DNA from: Heterotrichella gracilis
Lineage: Eukaryota; Sar; Xanthophyceae; Tribonematales; Xanthonemataceae
DNA: 23,995 nt
NCBI GenBank assembly: GCA_032358255.1
Contig: JAULBX010029091.1
Location: forward strand, 1 to 23,995
Direction of reading: 5' to 3'
Made by a program: the position numbers and the translations under genes
Shown here: positions 1-9,477 of the stretch, one piece after another
Position numbering within the stretch: position 1 is the first letter of the stretch
Layout: every line of letters starts with the position of its first letter
The notes under the pieces: model-generated
Database searches by the model: none
What the model was told of the DNA's origin: nothing
What the model saw: the letters and a program-made list of their open reading frames with translations, nothing else

Positions 1-464
1 AGGGGGGGAGGCACCGGTCGTGGAGGGGCCCTTTGCAGGGACAGACCAGGTGCGCTGGGGATTGGTACCAAGCAGGCGCATGCTCGAGAATTTGGCCAAT
101 GTTGTATAAGTTTTGAAATCACGTGGTGAGAAAGAAGTATAGTAATAGGGAGCTTTTGCATTTTCAGTGAGATTAGAATAAGATGGGTCCTTCCCAGTCA
201 TACCCTTTCCAAGTAATACATTGTTGTCCTGCAACCTCGCATCCGCACAATTGATGCGCAGCCAGGGCGTCGTCAGAAACCCCATACCCTAAATTGCATG
301 GCTGCATCTGCAGAATGCTCATGCGCCACACCCTACACATGCTTTTGCCATGCTTCCCTGCTCCTTGACGAGTCCATGTGACGCTCCCCCTTGCGCACAC
401 ATCCCTCTCCCTTGGCGCATCCCCACTCACCTGGTGCTGTGCATTATGTCATCATTTCCCCTAG

Positions 465-566
465 GCCCAGATGCACGCCCTCTTCTACCTGCCCACACAT
501 CTCATGGTCAGAATGTAATCCCACCTGTGACTCCCTGCCCCCACCCCAGGCCAAGATGCACGCCCT
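465..566 (+). repeat. Tandem duplication of an acceptor and exon start (85 bp apart)
   Basis: GCCCAGATGCACGCCCT at 465-481, preceded by CCCTAG, and GCCAAGATGCACGCCCT at 550-566, preceded by CCCCAG, differ at one of 17 bases. Both sit directly behind an AG acceptor. Use of the upstream copy would encode AQMHALFYLPTHLMVRM and stop at TAA 516-518. Use of the downstream copy gives the 31-residue end ending at 645. Whether both are spliced is inference. Confidence 0.6.
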
Positions 567-645
567 GTCCCAAGTGGCTGGGCTCAACTATGCCTACGTG
601 GCGCGCAAGAGCATCAGCGGGAGCCAGGGGGTGGGAGGCATGTGA
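550..645 (+). CDS. Terminal exon of an unidentified gene (partial, enters from left)
   Basis: A strong acceptor (pyrimidine run ending CCCCAG at 540-549) is followed by an open frame that encodes 31 residues, beginning AKMHALSQVAGLNYAYVARK and ending in GGM, with a TGA stop at 643-645. The strand is set by the acceptor and by G/C-rich third positions. The rest of the gene lies to the left or in 1-460, where I could not place an exon with confidence. The peptide is too short to assign to a family. A near copy of the exon start and its acceptor lies 85 bp upstream (465), so two different C-termini are possible. A TGTAA motif at 993-997, 348 bases after the stop, could serve as its poly(A) signal. 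Confidence 0.5.
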   Translation, partial: AKMHALSQVAGLNYAYVARKSISGSQGVGGM

Positions 646-1535
646 AGCCGGGAGGCAGAGAGTGCCGGCGTCGGCGACGGTGTGGTAGTCCGCTGGGATA
701 GTGCAGGCGGTTGCTGCTACAGGGCTTGGACGGGTGGTGCCTGTGGGTTGGTGGGTGCATGGTGTGGGGAGGACAGGGCGTGGGGTGTGTGGAGGATGGT
801 GCACAGTGGCGGGTGTGCGTGTGGATGGGACACAGGGTCAGCGCTGGTGCTGGTGCTTGATTGGATGACATACGTGGTTCACACCATTAACTGTGGTATA
901 CGTGTAGGACCACCTACCACACTCCACACTGTGCGTCCAGTTCTTTGCCTTCAGACCTCGTTTGCTGCACCACAAAGGCACCTCGCACACCGTGTAATAT
1001 TCTTATCTATCCTTGTGCCATTGTGTGCTCACCACCATGGTGCCTCGCAAGCGACGCGTAAGAAATACCCATCATTTTCCTGCAAATTCCCTGTGTTTTC
1101 GAATGTAAAATGGGGACAGCATAGCGTCGATCGGGGATGCACAAACATTTTTTTAACTTTGGACTAAAAACAACCACCACAGAGAAAATGCTGTCAAAGC
1201 TGCAAAATACCGTATTAGTTCTTGCACTGCAGTCAATGACTGAGTCAGGACACCAAGCTGGCGGTGGTGCATGCGTCGTGGTGTCTTGGGGCGTTGTCTG
1301 AAGCTGCTGTCACCCACATTTGGGTCTCTCGATACGTCTCGCCACAGGCGCTTGATACCATCCACACGGCACTTGCTCCAACCCACCGTTCCCAGCGCAA
1401 CTCTCAAACACCTTCAAATTCTGGGTATCTTCGTTTGGTTTTCTCGCAAGCATACAACGTACCGTCTCACTGCGTAGTGTACTCCAGTCGGAGGGACATA
1501 CCCCCACAATGCATGCATAACCCACAACTCGAGAC
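646..1535. other. Spacer between two + strand genes
   Basis: No supported gene is seen in these 890 bases. The first part should be the 3' UTR of the left gene. It holds a GT/TG-rich stretch (about 680-860) and a TGTAA motif at 993-997. The part just before 1536 should contain the promoter and 5' UTR of the PHAF1-like gene, but I see no clear TATA box. Confidence 0.5.
993..997 (+). terminator. Candidate TGTAA polyadenylation signal
   Basis: TGTAA is the usual poly(A) signal in volvocalean green algae. This one lies 348 bases after the stop at 645. The motif is short and could occur by chance. The same motif follows two other genes in the window. Confidence 0.3.
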
Positions 1536-4500
1536 ATGTTGCTGACGTTGGAGCTTCGGCCGGGGACAGGGCTGGGCCCGTTCACGCTGGGTAAGCTGCA
1601 GCTCGTTTTCGTATTTGTGGTGTTGTTGCGTGCAACTCGCGGGCCTTGGACGGGCATTCCTTATTCACGATCTGGGGTGCAGGTTCCTCGCTGACCGCTG
1701 TGCTCAGGACGCTCCGGGGCAGCAAGGCGCAATACCGCTGCGTGGAGATCAAATACTGCGAACAGGTAATAAACCCCGTTCCTATCAGTCGCAATCCCCG
1801 CCCATACACGCGCTGCTTTCCAAGTTGGAAACCCGACTTGGGTTTTGAACCCCACAAGGAGCATACTTGTGTACCCGTCTATGCAGTGGCTACAACTCAC
1901 GTTGGTCCCCACAGGCACTGTTCGATGAAGACCTTATCGTCAACTTCCCGGAGCACGGCCTCCAGCTGCGGTTCGAGCCGCGGTCCCAGCGGCTGAGACT
2001 CCTGGAGGTGTACGACCCGTCACGCATGCAGGTAGCTGTCCCAACCCCCCGTATCCACCCCCCCGCACCACCCTCCCACTTACCCTTGTGTGTACCCTTG
2101 TGGCACCCCGCCTTGCCCACAATGTTCAACCTTGCCCGCCGCCCCGCCCCCCGCCCTCACCACCCCCCGTGTGTGGCCAGGTCAAGTTTGGTCAGCTCGT
2201 AGTGGGGGGTGCTTCGTATGCTGCAACGCTGGCCAAGGTATACGACCTCTTCGGGCCCACGTACGCAGGTAAGGGGGCTGAAAACACGCATGAAATGTGT
2301 GCAGGTCCATTCCAATGGGGCAAGCCACCATCTGGCGCCATAGCAGTGCTTGTGCCACTCACCCTGGGCAGTGCGCCAAAGCAGCGTTTCAGCCACTGCT
2401 GGGCGCTCGCCAGAGGCTACTGTGTGCACACTGCAGGTCCATCCATACTGCGTTGTGCATTCAAGCGTGCGCCCACGTGCAAGGCGTTTGAGGGTGCCCT
2501 GGGTGGTGCGGGCACCCCACCCCTCCCCACTCGACCCCACCCTCATACACCAGCGGCGCAAGCCCTTACCCACGCGTCCCACACCCACCCATCTCCCCTA
2601 CAACCCATGCACCAGAGGATTACACCAGCTTGCCTGCCACCGCCACCCACCCCCCTCTCCCCCTTCCAGGCACCTACGACCCTGCCCCAGGGGAATATTG
2701 GCTGCAATACCCTGGCCTGCTGGTTGTATTCCCAGTGGCCCAGGCGCACGCGGCGCAGTGGCAGGGTGCGGGGGGGGAGCTGCCACTGCAATTCCCAGAC
2801 GGGAGCGCACCCCTGGCCTCGCGGATGTACATGTTTGCGGGCCTGGCAAGTACGTGCGGGCAGGGTGGGCAAGGGTTTAGGGTTTTGCCTGGTGGTGGTG
2901 GGCCACTGTAAAAATTATTGCTTTTTTCTATGAACCTTTGTTGGGAATAATGGGGTAGCACGGAAGTGCGGTAAGCGGCACGGCTGGTTGGCCACCATCT
3001 GCCACACTGGAAACGACGACTGACAAGCCTTGGCTCATGGACTGGGGTGAGACATACCCAGCCGTGCTAATCTGGCTTCAAGCTGGAACGCAAATACTTA
3101 CTTAAAACTGACTTATTAACTGTAGACAGAATTTCTAGTATCAAAACGAAATTCAACAAAGATTGAGATGTAGTTTCTTTCTGACCAAACCCCTCCTCTT
3201 CCCCCCGCAGGACCCCCCTCCGCCCTCCCCTCCATCCCCCCCCCGCCCCCCCGCGAGGACGCCCACCCCGAGCTGGTTGAGGCTGTGGTGGGACAGGGGG
3301 TGTGCTTCACCCGCCAGCGATGTGAGCTGCGGTTTGGGGACCACCCGCAGGACGTGCTGGCGCTGCTGGGGCCCCCATCAGCCACGTCAGCAAAGGAGCA
3401 GGGGGCAGCGGTAAGGAGGGGGTGGGCTGGTGGTGTCTGCCGGGCAAGTTATGATTCATGGTCGTTTGCACTGCAATATTACATGTGCAGTTCCCCATAC
3501 ACCGCAATGCCACCCTTATGCTGTGCAGGGCCCGCGTTGTGTATGCCATGCATGTGCAATTCCGTCTACGCGATGCGCTGTTCAGTGTGGGAATGTAATG
3601 CACCATGCCATGCACCATGCCGCGCAGTATCAGAGCGACGCCGTGCACTGGCCTACCAATCCGCTACCACCACCCCCTGCCACCCTCCATCACCCGCCTC
3701 CCTCCCCTCCCCACCCACAGGTCATGTTCTCCCCCTGCCCCCCCCACGCCGCCCCCGACTACACCTACCACTACCAGGCCAAGGGGGTGGACTGCGTGTT
3801 CTGCGGGGCCACCCACCGACTCAGGCGCCTGGTGCTGCACACAAACGTGCCTGGCCATGCGGAATTCGACATGTATGCGAAATGCAATTTCAAGCTGGTT
3901 CAGGCTGCCGAGGTGGCGCAGGAGCGGAGCAGCAGCGGGGCGCTCAGCTCAAGCCCTAGCCTAGGGTTTGACAGCGGGCCTGGCCTGGGGGTGGTCAGCA
4001 GCCCCCGGCTAGGGCTTGGCAGCGACCCTAGCCAAGGGTTTGACAGCAGCCCTAGCCTAGGGTTGAGCGCTGCGCCGTCAGCGGATTGCGAGCTCATGCG
4101 GTTTGACGACCAAGAGCCAATGGGGACCGAGGAGATCCTTACAGCAGCCAGCCACACGCCCGCACACCCTCCGCTAGGGTTTTCCAGCCACCTATCAGCA
4201 AACCCTCCGCCAGGGCATGCCAACCGCACACACCCACACCCCGGGGTAGGTTCCACTTCCTCACAGCCTGCCTTGGGCGAAACTGGCGTCCCCACTAGCA
4301 ATCCCAATCTCAATCCCGGGGAGGAGCCTGTTGGGTTTGCCAACCTGGCATACAGCATGGGCAGCATGTTCTCCAACCTGCTTGAGGATGTGGTGAGCAT
4401 AGGGGAGGCGATGTCACCCAGCGCAAAGGGGGGGGCAGGGGGGGGGCAGGGGGGCGACGCGCAGGGGAGGGAGGGTGGGGGGGGCAACATGTCGCTCAGC

Positions 4501-5472
4501 GTGCTGTTTTCAGGCTTGGACTCCAAGCCGGAGCCTGAGGAAGCACAGGGTCCCTTCCTCCCGCCGGACACCCCACCCACCACCCACCACGTGCCAGCTG
4601 GCAGTGAATCCACCACCACCACCACCACCAGTGCCGACAGCGCGCCACTTGGCGATCAGGGACACGCCACAAGCAGGTGGGCTGAGAACTCGCATGTACA
4701 GAACCCTGATGACCTTAATTTGATCAGTGCCATGGGTATGCTATCCAAACCCTAAACCCTAAACAGAGATCAAACCCACCCTAGGTAGAACGCGTGGCCG
4801 TGGCTCCTTTCCGCATTGATCACATGACCATGTTCATCCATTGGCAGGTGGGCTGACAGCGCTGCAGGCGGCGGGGACACACGCTCTGACATCGCACCAG
4901 GTGGCGCCTTCCCACGGCTGTCTGTCGCCGTGCCAACACCTGGCGCTGACCTGCCCCGCCAGGCATCGGAGGGCAGCGAGGCGGCATCCCCATTGGACGG
5001 GTGGGAGGCGGACGAGGATCTGGCATTGGGCACGGCGTGGGGCGCGGAGCCTGGGCCCGAAGTGCAACCCACTGCCACGGCGCAGGACTGGACGCTGCTC
5101 GAGGGCAAGGATTCGACTCCAGAGCCACCCGAACCGGTCCCAGCGGTAGCGGCGACGCCACCCGCATCCCCGCTGCCGCCCCCAGCGCTCCCCATCGACC
5201 CCCCCCCAGCCCCCGCACCCCCACGCGCCCCTTCCGCCCTCGACCTGGTCGCCCCCCACCCCCCACCCACCCCACCGCTCACCGCCGACAGCACCTGGCC
5301 CGAGATTGAGGCTGCCCTGGGCCCCGCCAGCCGAGCGGTGGTGCACGCCAGGGGCCCCGCCCCTGCCCCCGTCCGCGCCACCTTTGTGTATGCCTACAGT
5401 GGGGTGACCTTTGAGGTGCTGCGCAGCGGACACCTGGCGTCGGTCACCCTGTTTGACACCCGCAGAGGGTGA
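1536..5472 (+). CDS. PHAF1/UPF0183 (C16orf70-like) family protein with long internal insert
   Basis: The model has eight exons: 1536-1590, 1683-1765, 1915-2031, 2181-2268, 2670-2849, 3211-3410, 3721-4735 and 4868-5472. These total 2343 nt (780 aa), every phase matches, and the stop TGA is at 5470-5472. The family is recognised from the N-terminal ELRPGTGLGPFTLG, from FPEHGLQLRFEPRSQRLRLL, from VYDLFGPTYAG, from LPLQFPDG, from LRRLVLHTNVPGHAEFD followed by KCNF, and from the C-terminal block at residues 721-780 (STWPEIEAALG, FVYAYSGVTFEVL, ending VTLFD). Mammalian PHAF1 acts with BCAS3 at the phagophore in autophagy; the algal role is inferred from that. Family members are usually near 400 aa. 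Here about 420 Pro/Gly/Ser-rich residues (about 303-720) separate the core from the C-terminal block. The last intron is the least certain: donor 4677 with acceptor 4847 also keeps frame. Confidence 0.88.
3952..4071 (+). repeat. Five 24-bp in-frame coding repeats in the PHAF1-like insert
   Basis: Five adjacent 24-base units encode SPSLGFDS, GPGLGVVS, SPRLGLGS, DPSQGFDS and SPSLGLSA. The best-preserved units contain the palindrome CCCTAGCCTAGGG followed by GTTTGA, which looks like two telomere-like motifs (CCCTA and TAGGGTTT) in opposite orientation. The units diverge from one another but none breaks the frame. A related CTAGGGTTTT occurs further on in the same exon near 4173. Confidence 0.8.
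4747..4763 (+). repeat. Telomere-like AAACCCTAAACCCTAAA inside the last PHAF1-like intron
   Basis: Two and a half plant-type units (CCCTAAA) lie a few bases after the predicted GTATGC donor at 4736. They also supply the TAA (4753-4755) that would end the protein if the intron were kept. Confidence 0.75.
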
Positions 5473-6668
5473 GGGGATGGGACTACGGGGTTGTGCTGAA
5501 TGGTCAGGAGGGCAGGGGCCATGCTGAGGGACTCATTGAGCGCAGGATTTCTGACATGAAGCATGTGTCTTCACTTCAGCAGCTGGGGCTGTATTGTTAG
5601 CTGGAGCACGTTGCCCCTGCTGGGTTGGTTGTTGGGAGGAGTTGATGCCCTGGCGTGGGCAGCCCATCCATGTGTGCCTGCTGCAATTGTTGTATATTGC
5701 AGCAGGCAAATTATACTATTTCTCAGGCCTCCATGTGCGGGCAGCGCTGTTGTGTGATTCGCTTGAAGCTGCTGTGGCCATTGCCGTGGGGCGTGCAGTG
5801 CTCCGAGCAGTGTTGTGGCTTGAACTACCAGCCAATTGGCAACTGACGTTGTGACCGTGTATCATAGCCTAACTTGTACAGTACTTTATTCCATGGGTGT
5901 GTATCATAGCGACTGTACATGTAACTATGCTCAAGCAATTACCAACTGGTGTCCAATGGCTATTTCTGGCTGAGTGCAGCTGGTACTGCATGCACTGAGT
6001 CCAAAGACCATTGGTGCCATGACTCTGAGAGCCTCAGGCCCTAGGCAAGGGTAAAGCAGGTAGAGTTGCCAACAGTGTCAGGCAGAAAGAACGGCACGCC
6101 GTCGGACCAAGGCGGAGTTACCGGGCCACTGGCTCGCACAAATTTGACAGCACGTTTAAAGGCACCGCCCGGCATTGTCAACCATGGTGGCCAATTGCTG
6201 CAGCAGTGGTATGTTGCCAATTGCTCACATGCAAGCAGCACGACGTGCTAAATAGATTTAAATTGATGTTGTCAATTCATTATCATGGGGGGTGGACGAT
6301 GGCCCAGGGACGATGTCCCAATTCATTAAAAACCTAGGAATTCAACTTCTGTAGACTCCATTAACTTGTGACAATGATCCGTTTGTGACAAATCAAGGAA
6401 TATCGTGCCTTTAGTAAGTTAAACTTAGTCTAGTTCCACTGCAGTTCGTGAACTCTCGAGTGCACTGCACCTGTCAAGGAGGCAGCACACCATGTACCAG
6501 CAGCTGGCTAGCAACGTTCAACGTGAGTTATATTGGCATATAACAACACCTCAATACTCATGTCAGGGGGCCCTGGCTACCATGCCGTAGCGTGCGCGAT
6601 TTTATTGTGTACTTCTCCCCCAACACGGCCCACATCTCAGTAGTACTGTACCCGTGGCCGTGACCCCA
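5473..6668. other. Tail-to-tail spacer
   Basis: This lies between the stops of the PHAF1-like gene (+) and the FtsH-like gene (-). It should contain both 3' UTRs. A TGTAA lies at 5920-5924 on the + strand, and a TTTATT near 6601 reads AATAAA on the - strand, about 65 bases past that gene's stop. GC content falls after about 6240. No gene is supported. Confidence 0.5.
5920..5924 (+). terminator. Candidate TGTAA polyadenylation signal for the PHAF1-like gene
   Basis: TGTAA lies 448 bases beyond the stop at 5472, within the range of algal 3' UTRs. The assignment rests on the motif and its position only. Confidence 0.35.
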
Positions 6669-9477
6669 TCACACATCCTCCACCCCTCGCAGCGCCTCCT
6701 CTATCACCCCCACGCACGCCCCCACGCTCTCCCCCCTGGCCATGGCCCCCGCCAGCTCATCCTGCACCCCCCTGTGGCGCCGCAGCAGTGTGACGCACGC
6801 AAGCACAGCCCAACGCACCTGGGCGTCGGCCTTGGCCTGCGCACCAGCAAGGGGTTTGTTAGTAATCATAATTCTTCCAAGAAGCATTTCCTGTTTGGTT
6901 CTTGGGCTTTTTGCAAAGAACAAAAGCTTTACTGAAGTAAAATATATTTGTCTATAATAATAGCAACGCGCTGCATTACATCTCCATCACCCCCTCACCC
7001 CACCATCCCCCATTACACCCCCATCACCCCTCACCCCCATTCCTGTTTTGTGAGCTTCTCTTTTATTCCTAATACACGAAAAGTAATATAATATGTATCC
7101 ATTTACCTGCGTGAAGCTCAGCGCCCTCAGTAGCTGATCCAGCTGCGCCACATCCCCCATGCCGCCCTCAGCTCCGCCAAACCGCTCGTACTCGGTTGCC
7201 ACCCCCGCCAGCGCGATGCAGCAGAAGGTGTCCAGGCTGGCAGCTGACAGGCGCCCGCTGGCCACCTCGGACTGGAACGCGCTGTCGCACAGCTGGGTGC
7301 CCCCCTGGAGGGTGAGGGAGCCCTGCCTGCAGGGTGAGACCGGATTTGAGTTTACCGTAATAGGTGTGCATTTGTTTGAGTGTGCCCCTTGGAGGGTCAG
7401 GGAGCCCTGTCTGCAGGATTAATTATAAAAAAAATCCAAAGTTCATTAACAGAAATAGGAAAATATAAATAGTTGGGTGTCCTATACTTACCACAGGAAT
7501 AGTAAAGAACTAATTAGACATATTATTATATAAGCATGATTAGCATTCATTAAATTTGTAAAAATTTAAAAATAAATGGTTTCACAAATATATACATCCC
7601 CCCACCTGCGCAGCGCCCCCAGCGTGTACCCCCGCGGCAGCACCCCCAGCAGGTATGCCACCATAAAGTGGCCCGCCTCGTGCACCGCCACGCGCCGCGC
7701 ATAGCTAGGGCTCAGCACGCGACCCGCACTGTCCACAAGCAGCGCCTCCACACTGCCGCCGCTGGCAACCTGGGGATGGGTGGGGGGTGGGGGGTGGGGT
7801 TTCAAGCGCTTGGCACCACATGTGCATGGCCGACGGTCAAATCTGACAGCGTCGGTGACTGTCAGGCTGTCTAATCTTACAGGTGTCTGCATTACGGAGC
7901 GGTGAGCGGCTGTGCAAATGCGGTGTGTGACAAGCCATGTAGGGCGGGCAGTTGTCTTCCACCCCACCCCACCGATTCAGCCATTGGCCCCTCACCTGAT
8001 CCACTGTCAGCACCAGCGATGCCAGGAACAGCACCACTGTTAAGGGTTCAAGGTTTAGGGTTTTGGCCCATCACCTGATCCACTGTCAGCACCAGCGATG
8101 CCAGGAACAGCACCACTGTTAGGGTTAAGGGTGTAGGGTTTAGGGTTGGCGCCCCTCACCTGATCCATTGTCAGCACCAGCGACGCCAGGAAGAGCACCA
8201 CTGTTTAGGGTTTAAGGTTTAGGGTTTAGGGTTTTGACCCCTCACCTGATCCACTATCAGCACCAGCGACACCAGGAACAGCACCACTGTTAAGGGTTTA
8301 GGGATTACAGCTGAGGGTTTGCGCCCCGCACCTGATCCACTGTCAGCACCAGCGATGCCAGGAACAGCACTATCAGCAGCTGGCTCACGCTGAGGTCATA
8401 GGCAACAAAGGCCGCCAACAGACCCGTCAGCGCCGCCACCTGGTGGCGCAAGGGGGAGAGAGGGTGAGTGGCGCGGCAGGTTGGGCTGGTGGTGGCGTGC
8501 GGGGGCGTGGCGGTAGGGGTATTGTGGGGTGGGTCACATGAGGCTTGCAGTGTGGTGAGGCGATGGCAATGGAACCAGTATTGGAATCCGTGATAAAAGT
8601 GGAATCCGTGATAAATGGAATTGGAAATGCAATCCATGATAAAAGTGGAATCGTAGATAATATCATGGAACCAGTGACGGAAATGGAACCACAGGCAGCG
8701 CAGTACAAGAGAGCGCGTCCCTCTCCCCCTACCCCTACATCCCCGCACTGTCCCCCTCACCTGCAGCTTTGTGCGCACGCCGTTGAGCGTCTTGTCCTCT
8801 GGCGCCAGGAACTTTGACGTGTCAATCTTGTTCAGGCGCAGCTCCTCAAGGGAGTAGATGCGCTTGGGGACCTGGGGGGGGGGGGGGATGGGGGTAGGGG
8901 GGATGTCAGTAACAGGTGGAGTAAGTAAGTAAAAGGGGTATCTGCATTCCAATTTTGAGCCAGATAACCAGGCACCATGCCTGTGTATGCCTCACCCCTA
9001 GGTGGTGGGCCCCATCTAACCACCCACCCACCTGTCGCGCGCCCCCAAACCCCTTCACCACCCCCTGCTCCTTCAGCCTGGCCATCAGCTCAAGACCACC
9101 CGCCTCACCCTTGGGGCCTTCCACAGCCTGCAAAGGGGGGGATTATATCAATGCAGGGGATGGGGAGGAAACACTGGCGCATGCTACCCTGCGCAGGTTT
9201 GTTGTGGGTTATGCACTGCAGAGAGGTGGTGCGCCACAATGAGGCTATGCAGTACTTGAGCTCCCATGTGTGCGCCGCCGTCATGAGGGAGGCTTATTTT
9301 CAGGGGACAGCGTGATCGCACCAGCCGCTTGTCCAGCTCCTCCAGTGCCTGGCGCAAGGGGGGGGCAGCCACCGGGGGAACACCCTGCGGGGAGGAAACC
9401 GGCTTTGCCATTGCTGGGTGGACCCTGTTGCAGCGTGAGGCCATGCGCCATGCCATGTGCCATGGCTGCCCCATCAT
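6669..9477 (-). CDS. FtsH-like M41-type zinc metallopeptidase-related membrane protein lacking an AAA domain (VIR3/At5g27290-like)
   Basis: The exons in transcript order are 9477-9322, 9127-9032, 8871-8761, 8439-8332, 7769-7606, 7326-7107 and 6836-6669. They total 1023 nt (340 aa) with matching phases, and the stop TGA is at 6671-6669. The N-terminus from Met at 9477 (internal MAWRM, basic, free of acid residues) resembles a plastid transit peptide, so this start is preferred but unproven. FGGARQVPKRIYSLEELRLN leads to FLAPEDKTLNGVRTKLQ, then a hydrophobic segment at residues 122-157, then VAVHEAGHF with the zinc motif HEAGH at 187-191, LPRGYTL, and AGVATEYERFGGAEGGMGD, where Asp270 may be the third ligand. 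The layout matches plant plastid FtsH-related proteins without an ATPase, which are linked to chloroplast development. Proteolytic activity is unproven. The splice junctions of exons 4 and 6 are tandemly duplicated. Confidence 0.85.
7297..7417 (-). repeat. In-frame 84-bp duplication of the exon 6 acceptor and exon start
   Basis: On the + strand, a GTGCCCC..GGAGGGT(G/C)AGGGAGCCCTG(C/T)CTGCAGG block occurs at 7297-7333 and again at 7382-7417. On the coding strand each is a CTGCAG acceptor followed by codons for QGSLTLQG. The real family sequence is at 7326 downward. Use of the upstream acceptor (exon ending at 7410) adds exactly 84 bases with no stop, inserting 28 residues that begin QGSLTLQGAHSNKCTP. 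The donor phase (AG + A or G = Arg) works for both. Confidence 0.75.
7418..7600. other. AT-rich intron segment
   Basis: Most of the intron upstream of exon 6 is strongly A/T-rich (runs such as ATAAAAAAAATCC and TATTATTATATAAG) and sits between exons that are mainly G/C. The intron at 6837-7106 of the same gene is also A/T-rich. No coding frame or terminal repeats are seen. Confidence 0.7.
7996..8370 (-). repeat. Five-copy array of an exon 3' end plus donor, separated by telomere-like sequence
   Basis: A 39-bp piece that encodes VLFLASLVLTVDQ, followed by a GTG donor, occurs at 8370-8332 (the end of the real exon 4), 8284-8246, 8198-8160, 8113-8075 and 8034-7996. The starts are 86, 86, 85 and 79 bp apart. 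The real exon has donor GTGCGG, three extra copies have GTGAGG and one has GTGATG. Each extra copy is preceded on the coding strand by CCCTAAA/CCCTTAA-type repeats ending in AACAG and TG, so each has the form of a 41-nt mini-exon with both an AG acceptor and a GT donor. Point differences between copies (for example TMDQ at 8160, LVLIVDQ at 8246) show they are not an assembly stutter. Confidence 0.85.
8571..8690. repeat. Degenerate minisatellite in intron 3 of the FtsH-like gene
   Basis: GGAATCCGTGATAAAAGT at 8583-8600 is followed directly by GGAATCCGTGATAAA at 8601-8615 and by a variant AATCCATGATAAAAGT ending at 8645. GGAACCAGT flanks the array at about 8571 and 8667. The stretch is A/T-richer than its surroundings and has no coding role. 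Confidence 0.6.

Noticed and set aside
1..460. Possible exon behind CTTTGCAG at about 31-38
   Set aside because: A short open frame follows, but phase with the exon at 550 could not be tested without the sequence to the left.
3900..4628. 242-codon open frame on the - strand
   Set aside because: It is the antisense shadow of PHAF1-like exon 7, whose G/C-rich third positions suppress stops on the other strand.
4770..5433. Two long overlapping - strand open frames
   Set aside because: These are shadows of the last PHAF1-like exon, whose own frame ends in a conserved family block.
6041..6241. Overlapping small open frames on both strands in the tail-to-tail spacer
   Set aside because: Each is about 60 codons with no splice sites or family features. 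It may be part of a dispersed repeat but this cannot be shown here.
7996..8370. CRISPR-like array reading of the regularly spaced 39-bp repeats
   Set aside because: The repeats are copies of an exon end with its donor in a eukaryotic gene, the spacers are themselves similar telomere-like sequence, and no cas genes are present.
8305..8952. Single 215-codon open frame through exons 3 and 4 of the FtsH-like gene
   Set aside because: It reads through an intron containing a minisatellite. The two conserved segments join properly only when that intron (8440-8760) is removed.
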